Assembly (NCBI GenBank): GCA_949283255.1
Contig: CASDRS010000015.1
Location: forward strand, 40,689 to 104,688
DNA: 64,000 bases
Direction of reading: 5' to 3'
Source: an uncultured bacterium
GTDB lineage: Bacteria > Cyanobacteriota > Vampirovibrionia > Gastranaerophilales > Gastranaerophilaceae
The first letter of the stretch is position 1. Each line of letters opens with the position of its first letter. The translations under genes were made by a program, and so were the position numbers. Of the stretch, positions 16,828 to 25,335 are shown piece by piece. Below the pieces are notes generated by a model. The model made no database searches. It saw nothing but the letters and a program-made list of their open reading frames with translations, and was not told the origin of the DNA.

Positions 16828-18069
16828 ATGGGTATGGCAGCTTCACAAGCAAGATATTTAGGTCTTACGGCAAGAAAAACAAACGTTGAATATGAAGGAC
16901 AACAGATAAATCAGGCTCGTACGGCACTGGCAAATCAAAGTGCAAACACTTTTAATGAGCTGCTTGCTTTGGAAGTTCCGACAGCTCCAAGTACGCAAGA
17001 TTATACAACCGTAAAATATTCATATACCGATGGAACAGTTACTGAAGAAATTGAAGATATGTCTCAGTTAATAGATGATCCGGATGGTTACAATTATATG
17101 ATAACCCACTATCACTATGCAGATGTTTTCACAGGGGTTCAGAGCCGATTGACAAATCCACAGGTTGTAATGGGTACGACAGGTGCTAAGGGTACTATCC
17201 CGAGAGATACCATTACTGATGATGGCGCAGGAAACTATTCAATTGACGGTACACCTGTTAATAAATACGATGAAACTGATGAAGAGCAAAAGGATGCTTA
17301 TTTGAAGATTTCGGAAAATTATCCTGATTTTGCAAAATTGAAAGATGATTTGTACACTTATACTGGTGAAGATGGTACTGTTCATTTTACTACAGGTTCA
17401 TCATTAGCTGGCGATAGCGATGCTGATGATTATTATGTTCAGGCAGATATTCCAAAGAGTATCGGTACTGCGTACGTGAAAAAATATGATCCATCAGATT
17501 CTACACTTAAGGCTGCTTATGAACAAATTTGTAAAGATTGGCCAACTTCGGATTTTGCGTTAGCTGATGAAGATGATATTTATACTTGGGAATATCAAGG
17601 TCAGACAAGATTCGCTTGTTTGTCAGATTTGCAAAAGACAGCAATAAGCGGTCCTGATCAGTCTACTCCTTCTGAAAATCAAGATAAATTGACTTATTAT
17701 ACAGCGCAAGATATTAATACAAAGATTTCACAACAACAGAAAGCTATTGTAGATATTAATGAAGATGGTCGTATTCAATCAATCAGATATGAGGATTCAT
17801 CAGCTACTTATGCTGTGAAGACTCAAACCGAAACAGATCAGAATGCATATGATGATGCAATGAACCAATACAATTATGATATGCAGGTTTATGAAAAGAG
17901 GATTGCAGATATCAATGCTAAGACAGAAAAAATCCAAGAGCAAGACAGAACTCTTGAGCTTAGATTGAGACAGCTTGATACGGAGCAGGACGCTTTGCAA
18001 ACTGAAATGGAAGCAGTAAAGAAAGTTATTGAAAAGAACATTGAATCTACATTCAAGACTTTTGAATAA
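16828..18069 (+). CDS. Large hypothetical protein with C-terminal coiled coil and NI-x3-F signature
   Basis: 413 codons, start MGMAASQARYLGLTARKTN after a GAGGAGAG ribosome-binding site. No signal peptide or membrane segment. The first 50 residues are helical and Gln/Ala-rich. Residues 55-310 are acidic and Tyr/Asp/Thr-rich with many DG turns, like a beta-rich surface domain. Residues about 330-405 are a long coiled coil (EKIQEQDRTLELRLRQLD). The protein ends EKNIESTFKTFE. The same end pattern closes the products of 19544-19876 and 40484-40882. The architecture (helical N-terminus, variable middle, helical C-terminus) resembles secreted filament proteins such as flagellar-type subunits in outline only; no homology is claimed. 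First gene of the cluster running to 19876. Confidence 0.85.
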   Translation: MGMAASQARYLGLTARKTNVEYEGQQINQARTALANQSANTFNELLALEVPTAPSTQDYTTVKYSYTDGTVTEEIEDMSQLIDDPDGYNYMITHYHYADVFTGVQSRLTNPQVVMGTTGAKGTIPRDTITDDGAGNYSIDGTPVNKYDETDEEQKDAYLKISENYPDFAKLKDDLYTYTGEDGTVHFTTGSSLAGDSDADDYYVQADIPKSIGTAYVKKYDPSDSTLKAAYEQICKDWPTSDFALADEDDIYTWEYQGQTRFACLSDLQKTAISGPDQSTPSENQDKLTYYTAQDINTKISQQQKAIVDINEDGRIQSIRYEDSSATYAVKTQTETDQNAYDDAMNQYNYDMQVYEKRIADINAKTEKIQEQDRTLELRLRQLDTEQDALQTEMEAVKKVIEKNIESTFKTFE

Positions 18070-18107
18070 GATGTATAGTATGTAAGTAAAAAGAGTCAGA
18101 GGTAAAT

Positions 18108-18935
18108 ATGTCATATAAAAACGACAGTTATTTAGTAATAGCAAACAAATTCGGTAGCGCAAGCTCTGATGCAAAAGCCCAGTTGTGGGAGACTTATGAT
18201 AAGTTGAGAGATTTAACTGTATCAGGTTCAGGTGCCGGTACCGGTTGGGGAACTACAGGTAGTTTCCTATATAGAATGGCAAGTTTACTGGCTCCTTCAT
18301 CTTATGCTACTGTTTTCGGCAGTTCAGAGTCAATGAATATTCCAGGAACTTCTTATTATTCATCTTTGAATGGAGGTTCTGCTTATGGTGTAAATTCATT
18401 ATACAATTATTCAGGATTTCCGAGCGGTGCGGCTCCTATCTCTTGGTCTGACGGAATATACACCGGTGGAGCTGCGACTATGTTTGGCTGGGGTACTGAC
18501 AGCGGATATTCTACATCAGGCGTGGCTACAGGTTATGCATCAAGTGTTGGCGGGCTGGCTGATATTGCTAGTGCTGCTGCCTATGGTGTTGGTGCTGCTA
18601 ACGGTTATGGTTTTGTTGGTAAGAATATTGTCTTGCCTTTGGCAAGTATTATTTCCGGATGGGGCGGTATTATGCAGTCAGCAGCGCCTTATTTGGGTGA
18701 ATATGGTCTGCCTGCTTTGGTTATGGGTAACTTGATGCAGGGTACTACTTCGGCTGCTTTGTCTGCTTATCAGAGAGTTACCGGCAATATTACTGCAAAT
18801 GCTGATACTATTCTTTCAAATAAAGTAAGAAATATCGAAACTGTTTGTAAAATGCTTGATACACAGGGGGATGTAGTTAAGAAAATGCTTAAAGAGTCTA
18901 TTGATGGTGATTCTAAAGCTATTCAAAACTTGTAA
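18108..18935 (+). CDS. Gly/Ser/Ala/Tyr-rich hypothetical protein
   Basis: 275 codons, beginning MSYKNDSYLVIANKFG after an AGAGG site. The first 35 residues and last 55 residues are helical; the middle (about 40-190) is low in charge and rich in Gly, Ser, Ala and Tyr, with a hydrophobic stretch at about residues 165-190 (LPLASIISGWGGI). No signal peptide. The layout, with a hydrophobic centre and helical ends, would suit a secreted or membrane-inserting component, which is inference only. It is 38 nt downstream of the coiled-coil gene and likely in its operon. No family recognised. Confidence 0.8.
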   Translation: MSYKNDSYLVIANKFGSASSDAKAQLWETYDKLRDLTVSGSGAGTGWGTTGSFLYRMASLLAPSSYATVFGSSESMNIPGTSYYSSLNGGSAYGVNSLYNYSGFPSGAAPISWSDGIYTGGAATMFGWGTDSGYSTSGVATGYASSVGGLADIASAAAYGVGAANGYGFVGKNIVLPLASIISGWGGIMQSAAPYLGEYGLPALVMGNLMQGTTSAALSAYQRVTGNITANADTILSNKVRNIETVCKMLDTQGDVVKKMLKESIDGDSKAIQNL

Positions 18936-18941
18936 GATAAT

Positions 18942-19160
18942 ATGGATAGAAGAACTTATTTCAGGATTATATTTGATAAATTGTTGAGAGATAATATTGT
19001 GTTTAATTGGTGTAATAAATTTGTAACATTTTATTGCACAATTTTCTCTCATCCTTTGAATTCGTTAAAGTTTAATGGAAATTATCCGATAAAAAATAAT
19101 GGAACTGATGTGAAATTTTCATTTCAGGATGTCGATAGTACTAAGAACATTTTAGGTTAA
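18942..19160 (+). CDS. Possible small protein
   Basis: 72 codons starting 6 nt after the preceding stop. There is no good ribosome-binding site, and the composition (aromatic-rich, two Cys, FNGNYPIKNNG) is not typical of its neighbours. It could be translated by coupling to the upstream gene or be a chance frame. The opposite strand also has an open frame here (18816-19052), which looks worse. Confidence 0.3.
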   Translation: MDRRTYFRIIFDKLLRDNIVFNWCNKFVTFYCTIFSHPLNSLKFNGNYPIKNNGTDVKFSFQDVDSTKNILG

Positions 19161-19188
19161 GACATGTTAAGAAATTTTAAATAAACAA

Positions 19189-19219
19189 GCAATATTTATG
19201 TAAGATTTGTTTTTATATA
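19189..19219 (+). promoter_or_regulatory. GCAAT-N18-TTTATATA element before 19259+
   Basis: GCAAT (19189-19193), 18 nt, then TTTATATA (19212-19219), 39 nt before the ATG of the downstream pair of short genes. Blocks and spacing match the sites before 869- and 36249- exactly. Confidence 0.6.
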
Positions 19220-19258
19220 CATGTAGATCTAAAGTGTTATAGGAGTGGAATACCAAGA

Positions 19259-19531
19259 ATGCTTCGAGATACTTTGGAGATGAATATAAAAAGAATAGTA
19301 GATTTCTTGATATATTCAAAGAATTTCATAATAAGGAAAAGCCCGCTTAAGGCATTGGCTAATTCTATACTGGAAGGTTTAAAAGATTTTTTGACTATGA
19401 AAAAGAAATTGAAAATGGCTCAATATCGTTTAAACTATCACAGACATCAGTTTCAGAAAATGGAACAGTTGATTGCAGAGAATAACCAACATAGCTTTTT
19501 GAAAGGGAATAACCTGAACGAAACCAGATAA
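19259..19531 (+). CDS. Short basic helical hypothetical protein
   Basis: 90 codons. The product is strongly basic and helical throughout (KKKLKMAQYRLNYHRHQFQKME), with no signal peptide or domain. An AGGAG lies 13 nt before the ATG at 19259, rather far. The second Met (codon 8) is an alternative start but would be still further away. It forms an operon with 19544-19876 (12-nt gap) under the GCAAT-N18 element. A chaperone- or linker-like role would fit its size and charge, but nothing proves it. Confidence 0.65.
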   Translation: MLRDTLEMNIKRIVDFLIYSKNFIIRKSPLKALANSILEGLKDFLTMKKKLKMAQYRLNYHRHQFQKMEQLIAENNQHSFLKGNNLNETR

Positions 19532-19543
19532 AGGAAGTAGAAA

Positions 19544-19876
19544 ATGGGTGTTATTACAGACACAATCAGATTACATCAACTGCAAGGTGAAAAATTAGAT
19601 CTCCAATTTAAGATTCAACAAATTACGATGACTAAAATGGGTCTTACTCATTCCTGTAATGATTTGATAAAAGTTGGAACTGATTATGATCCTGAGTCAC
19701 CTGTTATGAAAACTTTACAACAGCGTCAAGCTAAATTAAAATTGTTAGAAGAAAAATTAGATCATGAAATGCAGCAATATCAAATTCAATTAGAGATGAT
19801 TGAAGCTGAATATAAATCTTGTAAGCAAAGATTATCTCAAAATATTCAAGAAGAGTTTAGCTATTCATTCAGCTAA
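19544..19876 (+). CDS. Small coiled-coil protein with NI-x3-F signature
   Basis: 110 codons, preceded by AAAGGAAG. Nearly the whole protein is predicted helical with heptad-like spacing (QRQAKLKLLEEKLDHEMQ). It ends RLSQNIQEEFSYSFS, matching LLSTNIKNDFTYGG at the end of the 40484-40882 product and KVIEKNIESTFKTFE at the end of the 16828-18069 product. The size and coiled coil recall FliJ/YscO-type stalk proteins, although I see no true sequence match. Second gene of the 19259 operon. Confidence 0.75.
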   Translation: MGVITDTIRLHQLQGEKLDLQFKIQQITMTKMGLTHSCNDLIKVGTDYDPESPVMKTLQQRQAKLKLLEEKLDHEMQQYQIQLEMIEAEYKSCKQRLSQNIQEEFSYSFS

Positions 19877-19982
19877 TCTTATAGAATATGAATCGTTGTT
19901 ATAGGCTTTGAATTGTTGTATAGAAAGACTTTTTATGTTAATATTTTGATTGATAATATGGAACATATAGAGGAGAGAATTA

Positions 19983-20783
19983 GTGTTGAAATTAAATTTG
20001 TTACATAAAGAGAATAGCTGTGACTCAAATTTAATCTCTAATGGAGTTAGTATTTCTTATGATGACATATTTGCTCCGGTTGAGAGAAAAGAATATACCG
20101 CATTTACATTGGCAGAAGTCTTAATAACACTTGGGATAATAGGTGTTGTAGCCGCGTTGACAATGCCAATGTTGCAAACGAAGGTTCAGGAATTGATACT
20201 TGAGGCTCAAGCTAAAAAGGCCAAAAATGTTGTTGCAAACGGATATAAATTGATGATGGCACATTACGAGATATTTGATGTAGCAAATTTGCCGTTCTTA
20301 ACAAAGTGTAATGATATGTCAGATAAAGAATGTGTATCACGAGAACATAAGGATGCATTTTCGATAGTAAATGACAGTACAAACGGATTGACCCCTGATA
20401 CGATGCCAGATGAGTATGCTGTTGTAGGGAAAGAAGATCCATCCTTATTTAAGTGGGATGATGTACCATATATGTTTACAACAGGAGACGGTATGATATT
20501 TGGAGTAATTCCTGATGAAAATTATGCCAGTTTTGATGTAGTAGTTGATGTAAACGGTAAAAATAATCCGAATATAGCCGTAAAGGATCTTTTAAAATTC
20601 CGTTTCCAAGGTGATGGCGGGCAATTATATGATGTGTCCAGCGAGTTGGCAGATGTAACACCGGAGTGTTCTTCAGAAAATAAGAGTGCTTGTACTACAT
20701 CTGAAGATTGTAGAAATGCAGGAGGTTCTTGGTTGTCCATTTATTGGTCTCCTGATGTTGGTACTGTATATTCTTGTTTTTAA
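19983..20783 (+). CDS. Type IV pilin-like protein with long leader
   Basis: 266 codons with a GTG start, 7 nt after AGGAG (TTG at 19986 is the next option). The prepilin N-terminal motif AFTLAEVLITLGIIGVVAALT appears only at about residues 39-59, after an unusual hydrophilic leader. Cleavage would fall before the FTLAE Phe, with Ala rather than the usual Gly at -1 and the conserved Glu at +5. The hydrophobic helix is followed by a globular domain with paired Cys (CNDMSDKEC; CSSENKSACTTSEDC; a final C). Such pseudopilin-like proteins are probably assembled by type IV pilus or type II secretion machinery, which is not in this window. A related protein is at 61484-62239. Confidence 0.85.
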   Translation: MLKLNLLHKENSCDSNLISNGVSISYDDIFAPVERKEYTAFTLAEVLITLGIIGVVAALTMPMLQTKVQELILEAQAKKAKNVVANGYKLMMAHYEIFDVANLPFLTKCNDMSDKECVSREHKDAFSIVNDSTNGLTPDTMPDEYAVVGKEDPSLFKWDDVPYMFTTGDGMIFGVIPDENYASFDVVVDVNGKNNPNIAVKDLLKFRFQGDGGQLYDVSSELADVTPECSSENKSACTTSEDCRNAGGSWLSIYWSPDVGTVYSCF

Positions 20784-20796
20784 TAACTAAAATATA

Positions 20797-20830
20797 AAGA
20801 AGCACCATTTTTCAATGGTGCTTCTTTTTT
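20797..20830 (+). terminator. Intrinsic terminator of the pilin-like gene
   Basis: A 13-bp stem (AAGAAGCACCATT / AATGGTGCTTCTT) with a TTTC loop and a trailing T-run. The A-rich 5' side also makes it usable for the convergent gene at 20851-21165. Confidence 0.92.
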
Positions 20831-20850
20831 AATATAATATGTTTGATAGC

Positions 20851-21165
20851 CTATTCAATATCAAGGTTATCTTCGGCTTGAAGCTGTTTTTTCTTTATGT
20901 TATGCATCACTGCATCAACAAGAAGTTCATAGGATTTCATATTCTCGATATTCGGGAATTCTTCCTTTAATTGTTCTCTGACCATTGCTTCCAGCCTTTG
21001 TTCGTCAGAAGTTACTTGGAGTTCTTCAACTCCGCTTATAGTTTTTATGTAATCGGTAGATTTTTTATCAACCGTATGATTCGCATAATTTAGCCATCTT
21101 AGTTTCGGGCTGATAGCTTCATTTAATTTTTTTACTATTTTTAAGTTTTTCAAACGGTTCAACAT
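20851..21165 (-). CDS. Small hypothetical protein
   Basis: 104 codons. A basic N-terminus (MLNRLKNLKIVKKL) is followed by a charged, helical C-terminal half (RLEAMVREQLKEEFPN). No signal peptide, membrane segment or known domain. GGTAGAGG precedes the ATG. It is monocistronic and shares a bidirectional hairpin with the convergent pilin-like gene. Function unknown. Confidence 0.7.
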   Translation of the reverse strand: MLNRLKNLKIVKKLNEAISPKLRWLNYANHTVDKKSTDYIKTISGVEELQVTSDEQRLEAMVREQLKEEFPNIENMKSYELLVDAVMHNIKKKQLQAEDNLDIE

Positions 21166-21280
21166 ATCTACCTCTACCTTTTGATTACTGCATCTTACAC
21201 TATTGTAAAGTATCCTGAAAAAAATAATTTACTTTTTTACATTGAATGTTTACGAAAGTTTACAAAGGTCTAAAAACCAA

Positions 21281-23338
21281 TTATAGCTTAGAAAAATCTG
21301 CAAGCTTTTCGTACTTTTTCTTTAACATTGTTAAGAGTGCCAACCTGTTTTCCTTAACTTTTTCATCCTTATCCATGACAAGAACGTCTTCAAAGAATTT
21401 TTCAACAGAAGGATTAATAGCTATCAAGGAGTCCAGATATTCTTTATAATTGTCTGTATCTTTGATTGTATTAATTTGGTCTAGTAACATCTTTTCAGAG
21501 CTGTCTTTGAATAAGTCTTTATCAACAGTCTTTTTAGAATCTTCTTTCAAAATTCTTGCAACTCTGTTTGCGCATTCAATTAGAGCTTGGTTGTCAATTG
21601 TTTTTACTACTTCTACTCGTTTTACGTAATCGACAATATCAGCTAAAGCGCTTCCTGTTGATGCACAAGCTTCAAGAACGTTCTTAGGATATTTATCTGA
21701 TAAGTAAATTATCAGCCTTTGTTCCATAAAATCTGTAATTTCTTGAAGTGTTTTACCTGTTAATTTATCCATACTGGCGCTTATTGTATCAGTAATTTTG
21801 TTTATAAGACTACCTTCTCTGTCTTTATTTGGAAGGAACATTAGAGCGCGGATGATAAGCTCATTTAAATTAATTTTAAGATTTGCATCTAAAATTGTTC
21901 TTATAATACCTAAAGCAGCTCTTCTTACACCTAGAGGGTCTGAGGAACCTGTCGGTTTTTTGCCTTCTGCAAATACAGCAGATATCGTATCTATCTTGTC
22001 TGCGATACCAACAATCTGCCCTTCAATGCTTTTAGCAATTTCGCTTTCTGCATTAAGTGGGAAGTAATGTTCTTTAATCCCTTCGCAAACTCTCTTGTCT
22101 TCGCCTGATACTCGAGCATAATCAGCACCGATAAAGCCTTGAAGTTCAGTAAATTCAAATACTAATTGAGTTGTTAAATCAGCTTTGCAAAGCAGTGCTG
22201 TTCTCTCAATTGTAGGAGATGTAACGTTAAGAGATTTTGCAATCAATTTTGAAAGTTCAATTATACGCTTTGTTTTATCATACATTGAACCCATCCCTTT
22301 TTGGAATGTTATACCGTTTAGATCTTTAACGTATTCTTCAAGAGGTTTTTTCGTATCTTCGTTGAAGAAGAATACTGCATCATCGAGTCTGGCTTTAATA
22401 ACTCTGACATTACCAGCTTTTATGTTAGCAAATTCATCTCCTATGTAGTTTGTCATTGTGATGAATTTGTTTATCAATTTGCCGTCTTTATGAAGAGCAA
22501 AATATCTTTGGTGAACAGCCATAACTGTCACAACAACCTCTTCAGGAATTTCCAAATATTTAGGGTCAAATTCGCAAACAACCGGAACAGGATATTCAGT
22601 AATGAATGTAACTTCTTCCAGTAAATCATCTGTGTAATATGGCACTGCACCTAATTTATCAGCTTCTTCTTTTGCTTTGTCAATAATAATTTGACGGCGT
22701 TCATCCTGATCAACGATAACGCAGCAATTTCTCATGATTTCAACATAATCATCAGGGTTGCCTATAATAACGTTTTGTTGTGCAAATCTGTGTCCGCGTG
22801 ATACGTTTGAAGATTCTTTGTCTATAATTTTTATCTTAACTTCTTCTCTGTCAAGGATTGATACAATCCATCTGATAGGACGTGAAAATTTTGTATCGTT
22901 GTAGCCCCATCTCATAAAGTGAGAGCCTTGAAGTTTTAATACTATTGACGGAACGTTTTCTTGTAATAGTTCAACAATAGATTTACCTTTTATGACAATT
23001 TTTGCATGCACATAGTTGTCTTCGATATACAAATCTTCTGGAGTGATGTTATTTTTTCTTATAAACCCTTCTCCGGCTTTTGTAAGTTTGCCGTCTGCAT
23101 CATAAGCTATCGTTGCGATAGGTCCTTTGATGACTTTTTCTTCATCAGAGCTTTTATCAACCAGCCCTGAAACGATTACTGCCAAACGTCTAGGGGTAGC
23201 ATATACTTTTACATCATCATACGCAACTTTATTTGTTTCAAAAAATGTTTTAAACCCGTTTTTTAGCTGAATAATAGCTTGGGGTATGAATTTATAAGGT
23301 AATTCTTCCGTTCCGATTTCCAATAAATATTTACTCAT
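21281..23338 (-). CDS. glyS: Glycyl-tRNA synthetase beta subunit
   Basis: 685 codons, the usual length for the beta subunit of the tetrameric bacterial enzyme. The N-terminus MSKYLLEIGTEELPYKFIP is diagnostic, and further family signatures (GPLKG-like region, HQRYF in VMAVHQRYFALH, KADLTTQLVFEFTELQG, RRAALGIIR) are present. It works with the alpha subunit GlyQ, which is not in the window, so the two genes are separated here although they are adjacent in many bacteria. GGAAGGTGAG lies just before the ATG. Confidence 0.96.
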   Translation of the reverse strand: MSKYLLEIGTEELPYKFIPQAIIQLKNGFKTFFETNKVAYDDVKVYATPRRLAVIVSGLVDKSSDEEKVIKGPIATIAYDADGKLTKAGEGFIRKNNITPEDLYIEDNYVHAKIVIKGKSIVELLQENVPSIVLKLQGSHFMRWGYNDTKFSRPIRWIVSILDREEVKIKIIDKESSNVSRGHRFAQQNVIIGNPDDYVEIMRNCCVIVDQDERRQIIIDKAKEEADKLGAVPYYTDDLLEEVTFITEYPVPVVCEFDPKYLEIPEEVVVTVMAVHQRYFALHKDGKLINKFITMTNYIGDEFANIKAGNVRVIKARLDDAVFFFNEDTKKPLEEYVKDLNGITFQKGMGSMYDKTKRIIELSKLIAKSLNVTSPTIERTALLCKADLTTQLVFEFTELQGFIGADYARVSGEDKRVCEGIKEHYFPLNAESEIAKSIEGQIVGIADKIDTISAVFAEGKKPTGSSDPLGVRRAALGIIRTILDANLKINLNELIIRALMFLPNKDREGSLINKITDTISASMDKLTGKTLQEITDFMEQRLIIYLSDKYPKNVLEACASTGSALADIVDYVKRVEVVKTIDNQALIECANRVARILKEDSKKTVDKDLFKDSSEKMLLDQINTIKDTDNYKEYLDSLIAINPSVEKFFEDVLVMDKDEKVKENRLALLTMLKKKYEKLADFSKL

Positions 23339-23487
23339 ATCTCACCTTCCGTAAAATTTTCAATACAAAAATTATATTAAAAGCACGCTGGATTTGCAAG
23401 TGGACTAAATACAATTGCTTTTTTGCAGGGTTGCTAATTTTGTGGTTTTAAACTATAATATTTTTATAGGAAAGAGATGAGGGAAAG

Positions 23488-24330
23488 ATGGGTTACAAAA
23501 TTCTTGCAAAGAAGGAAATTTGTCCTAATCAATATGAGATGACAATTGATGCTCCTTATGTTGTTAGAAATGCAAAAGCGGGGCAGTTTATTATATTTAG
23601 AGCTGATAAAAATGGCGAAAGAGTTCCGCTTACTATTGCTGATGTGGACAAAGAAACCGGAGCTTTAACAATAGTATTTATGGCAGTAGGTTATTCTACA
23701 AAGGAGCTTGCTGCACTTAATGTCGGAGATGAAATTGCTGATGTCGTTGGGCCGCTTGGAAAGCCTACTGATATCAAAAAATATGGTACTGTTGTTTGTT
23801 TGGCTGGCGGATATGGCGCTGCACCTTGCTATTTGATTGCAAAAGCTTTTAAAGAAGCAGGTAATAAGGTTTATATGGTTATGGGTGCCAGAAATAAGGA
23901 TCTGATTTTCTGGGCTGATAAAATGAAAGATGCTTGTGATGAGCTGTTTATTACGACTGATGACGGTTCTATGGGCGAAAAAGGCTTTGTAACAGGTGTT
24001 TTAGAAAAATTGATTAATCGTGAAAAAATAGACTATGCTATTGCTGTCGGTCCTATGCCAATGATGAGAGCAGTGGCTGATTTAACTCGTGATAAAAATA
24101 TTTATACTGAAGCAAGCATGAATCCGATTATGGTTGACGGTACCGGAATGTGCGGTGCTTGCCGAGTTACCGTAGGCGGTGAAGTTAAGTTTGCTTGTGT
24201 TGACGGTCCTGATTTTGATGCACACAAGATTGATTTTGACGAAGTTATAAATCGTACAAGAATTTATAAAGATCAGGAAAGAAAAAGAGATGAAAATTGT
24301 AATTTGCTAAAGCAAGCAAATGTTAAATAA
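23488..24330 (+). CDS. NfnA-like FAD/NAD(P)-binding ferredoxin reductase subunit
   Basis: 280 codons. An FNR-type flavoprotein: FAD-binding RVPLTIADVD near residues 50-60, NAD(P)-binding GGYGAAPCYLIAKAF near 113-127, and a C-terminal [2Fe-2S] site, MVDGTGMCGACRVTVGG with a later CVDGPDFD, the pattern of sulfide dehydrogenase/NfnA (SudB). In characterised enzymes this subunit pairs with a glutamate-synthase-like NfnB for electron bifurcation between NAD(P)H and ferredoxin. No nfnB is in the window. It is followed by a small Cys protein and by etfBA on the same strand, suggesting a redox operon. AGAGATGAGGG precedes the start. Confidence 0.88.
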   Translation: MGYKILAKKEICPNQYEMTIDAPYVVRNAKAGQFIIFRADKNGERVPLTIADVDKETGALTIVFMAVGYSTKELAALNVGDEIADVVGPLGKPTDIKKYGTVVCLAGGYGAAPCYLIAKAFKEAGNKVYMVMGARNKDLIFWADKMKDACDELFITTDDGSMGEKGFVTGVLEKLINREKIDYAIAVGPMPMMRAVADLTRDKNIYTEASMNPIMVDGTGMCGACRVTVGGEVKFACVDGPDFDAHKIDFDEVINRTRIYKDQERKRDENCNLLKQANVK

Positions 24331-24340
24331 AGGAGAAGAT

Positions 24341-24532
24341 ATGGCGATTATTGACAAAAAAGAAATTCCGTTTTGCCCTCTAATGAGTGCAGGTTCTGAT
24401 GTAGATATGGTTTGCACTCAGGAACGTTGCGGCTGGTATATTCCTACCATCAAGAAATGTTCTGTATATATTATGGGCTTTAATGCATTGCTTGATGCAA
24501 ATTTAAAACAAATTCCTAAAAAACGTATTTAA
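24341..24532 (+). CDS. Small cysteine-containing protein
   Basis: 63 codons, starting MAIIDKKEIPFCPLMS. The upstream in-frame ATG at 24320 overlaps the previous gene; the start at 24341 is preferred because AAAGGAG lies 6 nt before it. Four Cys residues (FCPLM, MVCTQERCGW, KKCSVY) are spaced like a small metal or Fe-S site. It sits between the NfnA-like gene and etfB and could be a redox accessory protein; this role is inferred from position only. Confidence 0.7.
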   Translation: MAIIDKKEIPFCPLMSAGSDVDMVCTQERCGWYIPTIKKCSVYIMGFNALLDANLKQIPKKRI

Positions 24533-24552
24533 TTTTGGTATGAGTTTTTAAT

Positions 24553-25335
24553 ATGAAAATAGTTTTATGTGTTAAACAGGTCCCTGATACATCTGATATA
24601 AAATGGACTGAGAATAACACTATTCAACGTGAAGGGCTGGAAAGTATAACTAATCCTTATGATGTTTATGCTTTTGAGTCCGCTTTGCGTTTAAAAAATA
24701 AATATGGAAATGTCAGTATAACTGCGCTTACGATGGGACCGGGGCAGGCTGAAGAAATGCTTAGAAAATTTATTGCACTTGGTGCAGACAATGGAGTTTT
24801 GCTTTGCGATAAAAAGTTTGCTGGAGCCGATACTTACGCAACTGGCAAAACTATAGCAAGTGCTATTGAATCTAAGATTTCGGATTATGATTTGATTGTA
24901 TGCGGTCAGTTTGCTGTTGATGGAGATACTGCACAAACGGGTCCGAGTATTGCAAATTTCTTGGGGATTCCTCAGGTTACTTATGTAAAAGAAATTTTGG
25001 AGTATTCTGAGGGTAGTGTGCTGCTTGTAAGGGAGCTTGATTGCGGAGTTGAAACGGTTAGAGTAAAATTGCCTGCACTTATTTGTGTTTTGGATAATGA
25101 TTTTGAACCTACAAGAGCTACTATAAACGGAATTGCGAGAGGTCAGGCTGCCAAAATTGAAAGATACGGAATTGATGATATAGATTTGGGTGTCGAGCAG
25201 GCAGGTTTAAAGGGGTCTCCTACTTATGTAAGCAAAGCTTTCCGAGCTCCTCAAAAGCAGGTTGAGTGTGAATTTTTGACATCTTGTGATGATTTGGCTC
25301 ATCAGATTAAGGTTTGTGGAGGTCTTTGTGAGTAA
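24553..25335 (+). CDS. etfB: Electron transfer flavoprotein beta subunit
   Basis: 260 codons. The start MKIVLCVKQVPDTSDIKW and the nucleotide-binding GQFAVDGDTAQTGPSIANF segment are typical of EtfB. The AVDGDTAQTGP form resembles that of bifurcating or anaerobic ETFs rather than the mitochondrial type. It forms a heterodimer with EtfA to carry electrons between acyl-CoA dehydrogenases (or other flavoenzymes) and the electron chain. No dehydrogenase is adjacent. The reading frame overlaps etfA by 8 nt, which indicates translational coupling. Confidence 0.93.
   Translation: MKIVLCVKQVPDTSDIKWTENNTIQREGLESITNPYDVYAFESALRLKNKYGNVSITALTMGPGQAEEMLRKFIALGADNGVLLCDKKFAGADTYATGKTIASAIESKISDYDLIVCGQFAVDGDTAQTGPSIANFLGIPQVTYVKEILEYSEGSVLLVRELDCGVETVRVKLPALICVLDNDFEPTRATINGIARGQAAKIERYGIDDIDLGVEQAGLKGSPTYVSKAFRAPQKQVECEFLTSCDDLAHQIKVCGGLCE

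Noticed and set aside
18816..19052. 78-codon minus-strand frame opposite the end of the 18108 gene
   Set aside because: It overlaps a well-supported gene and has a poor start; likely a shadow of it.
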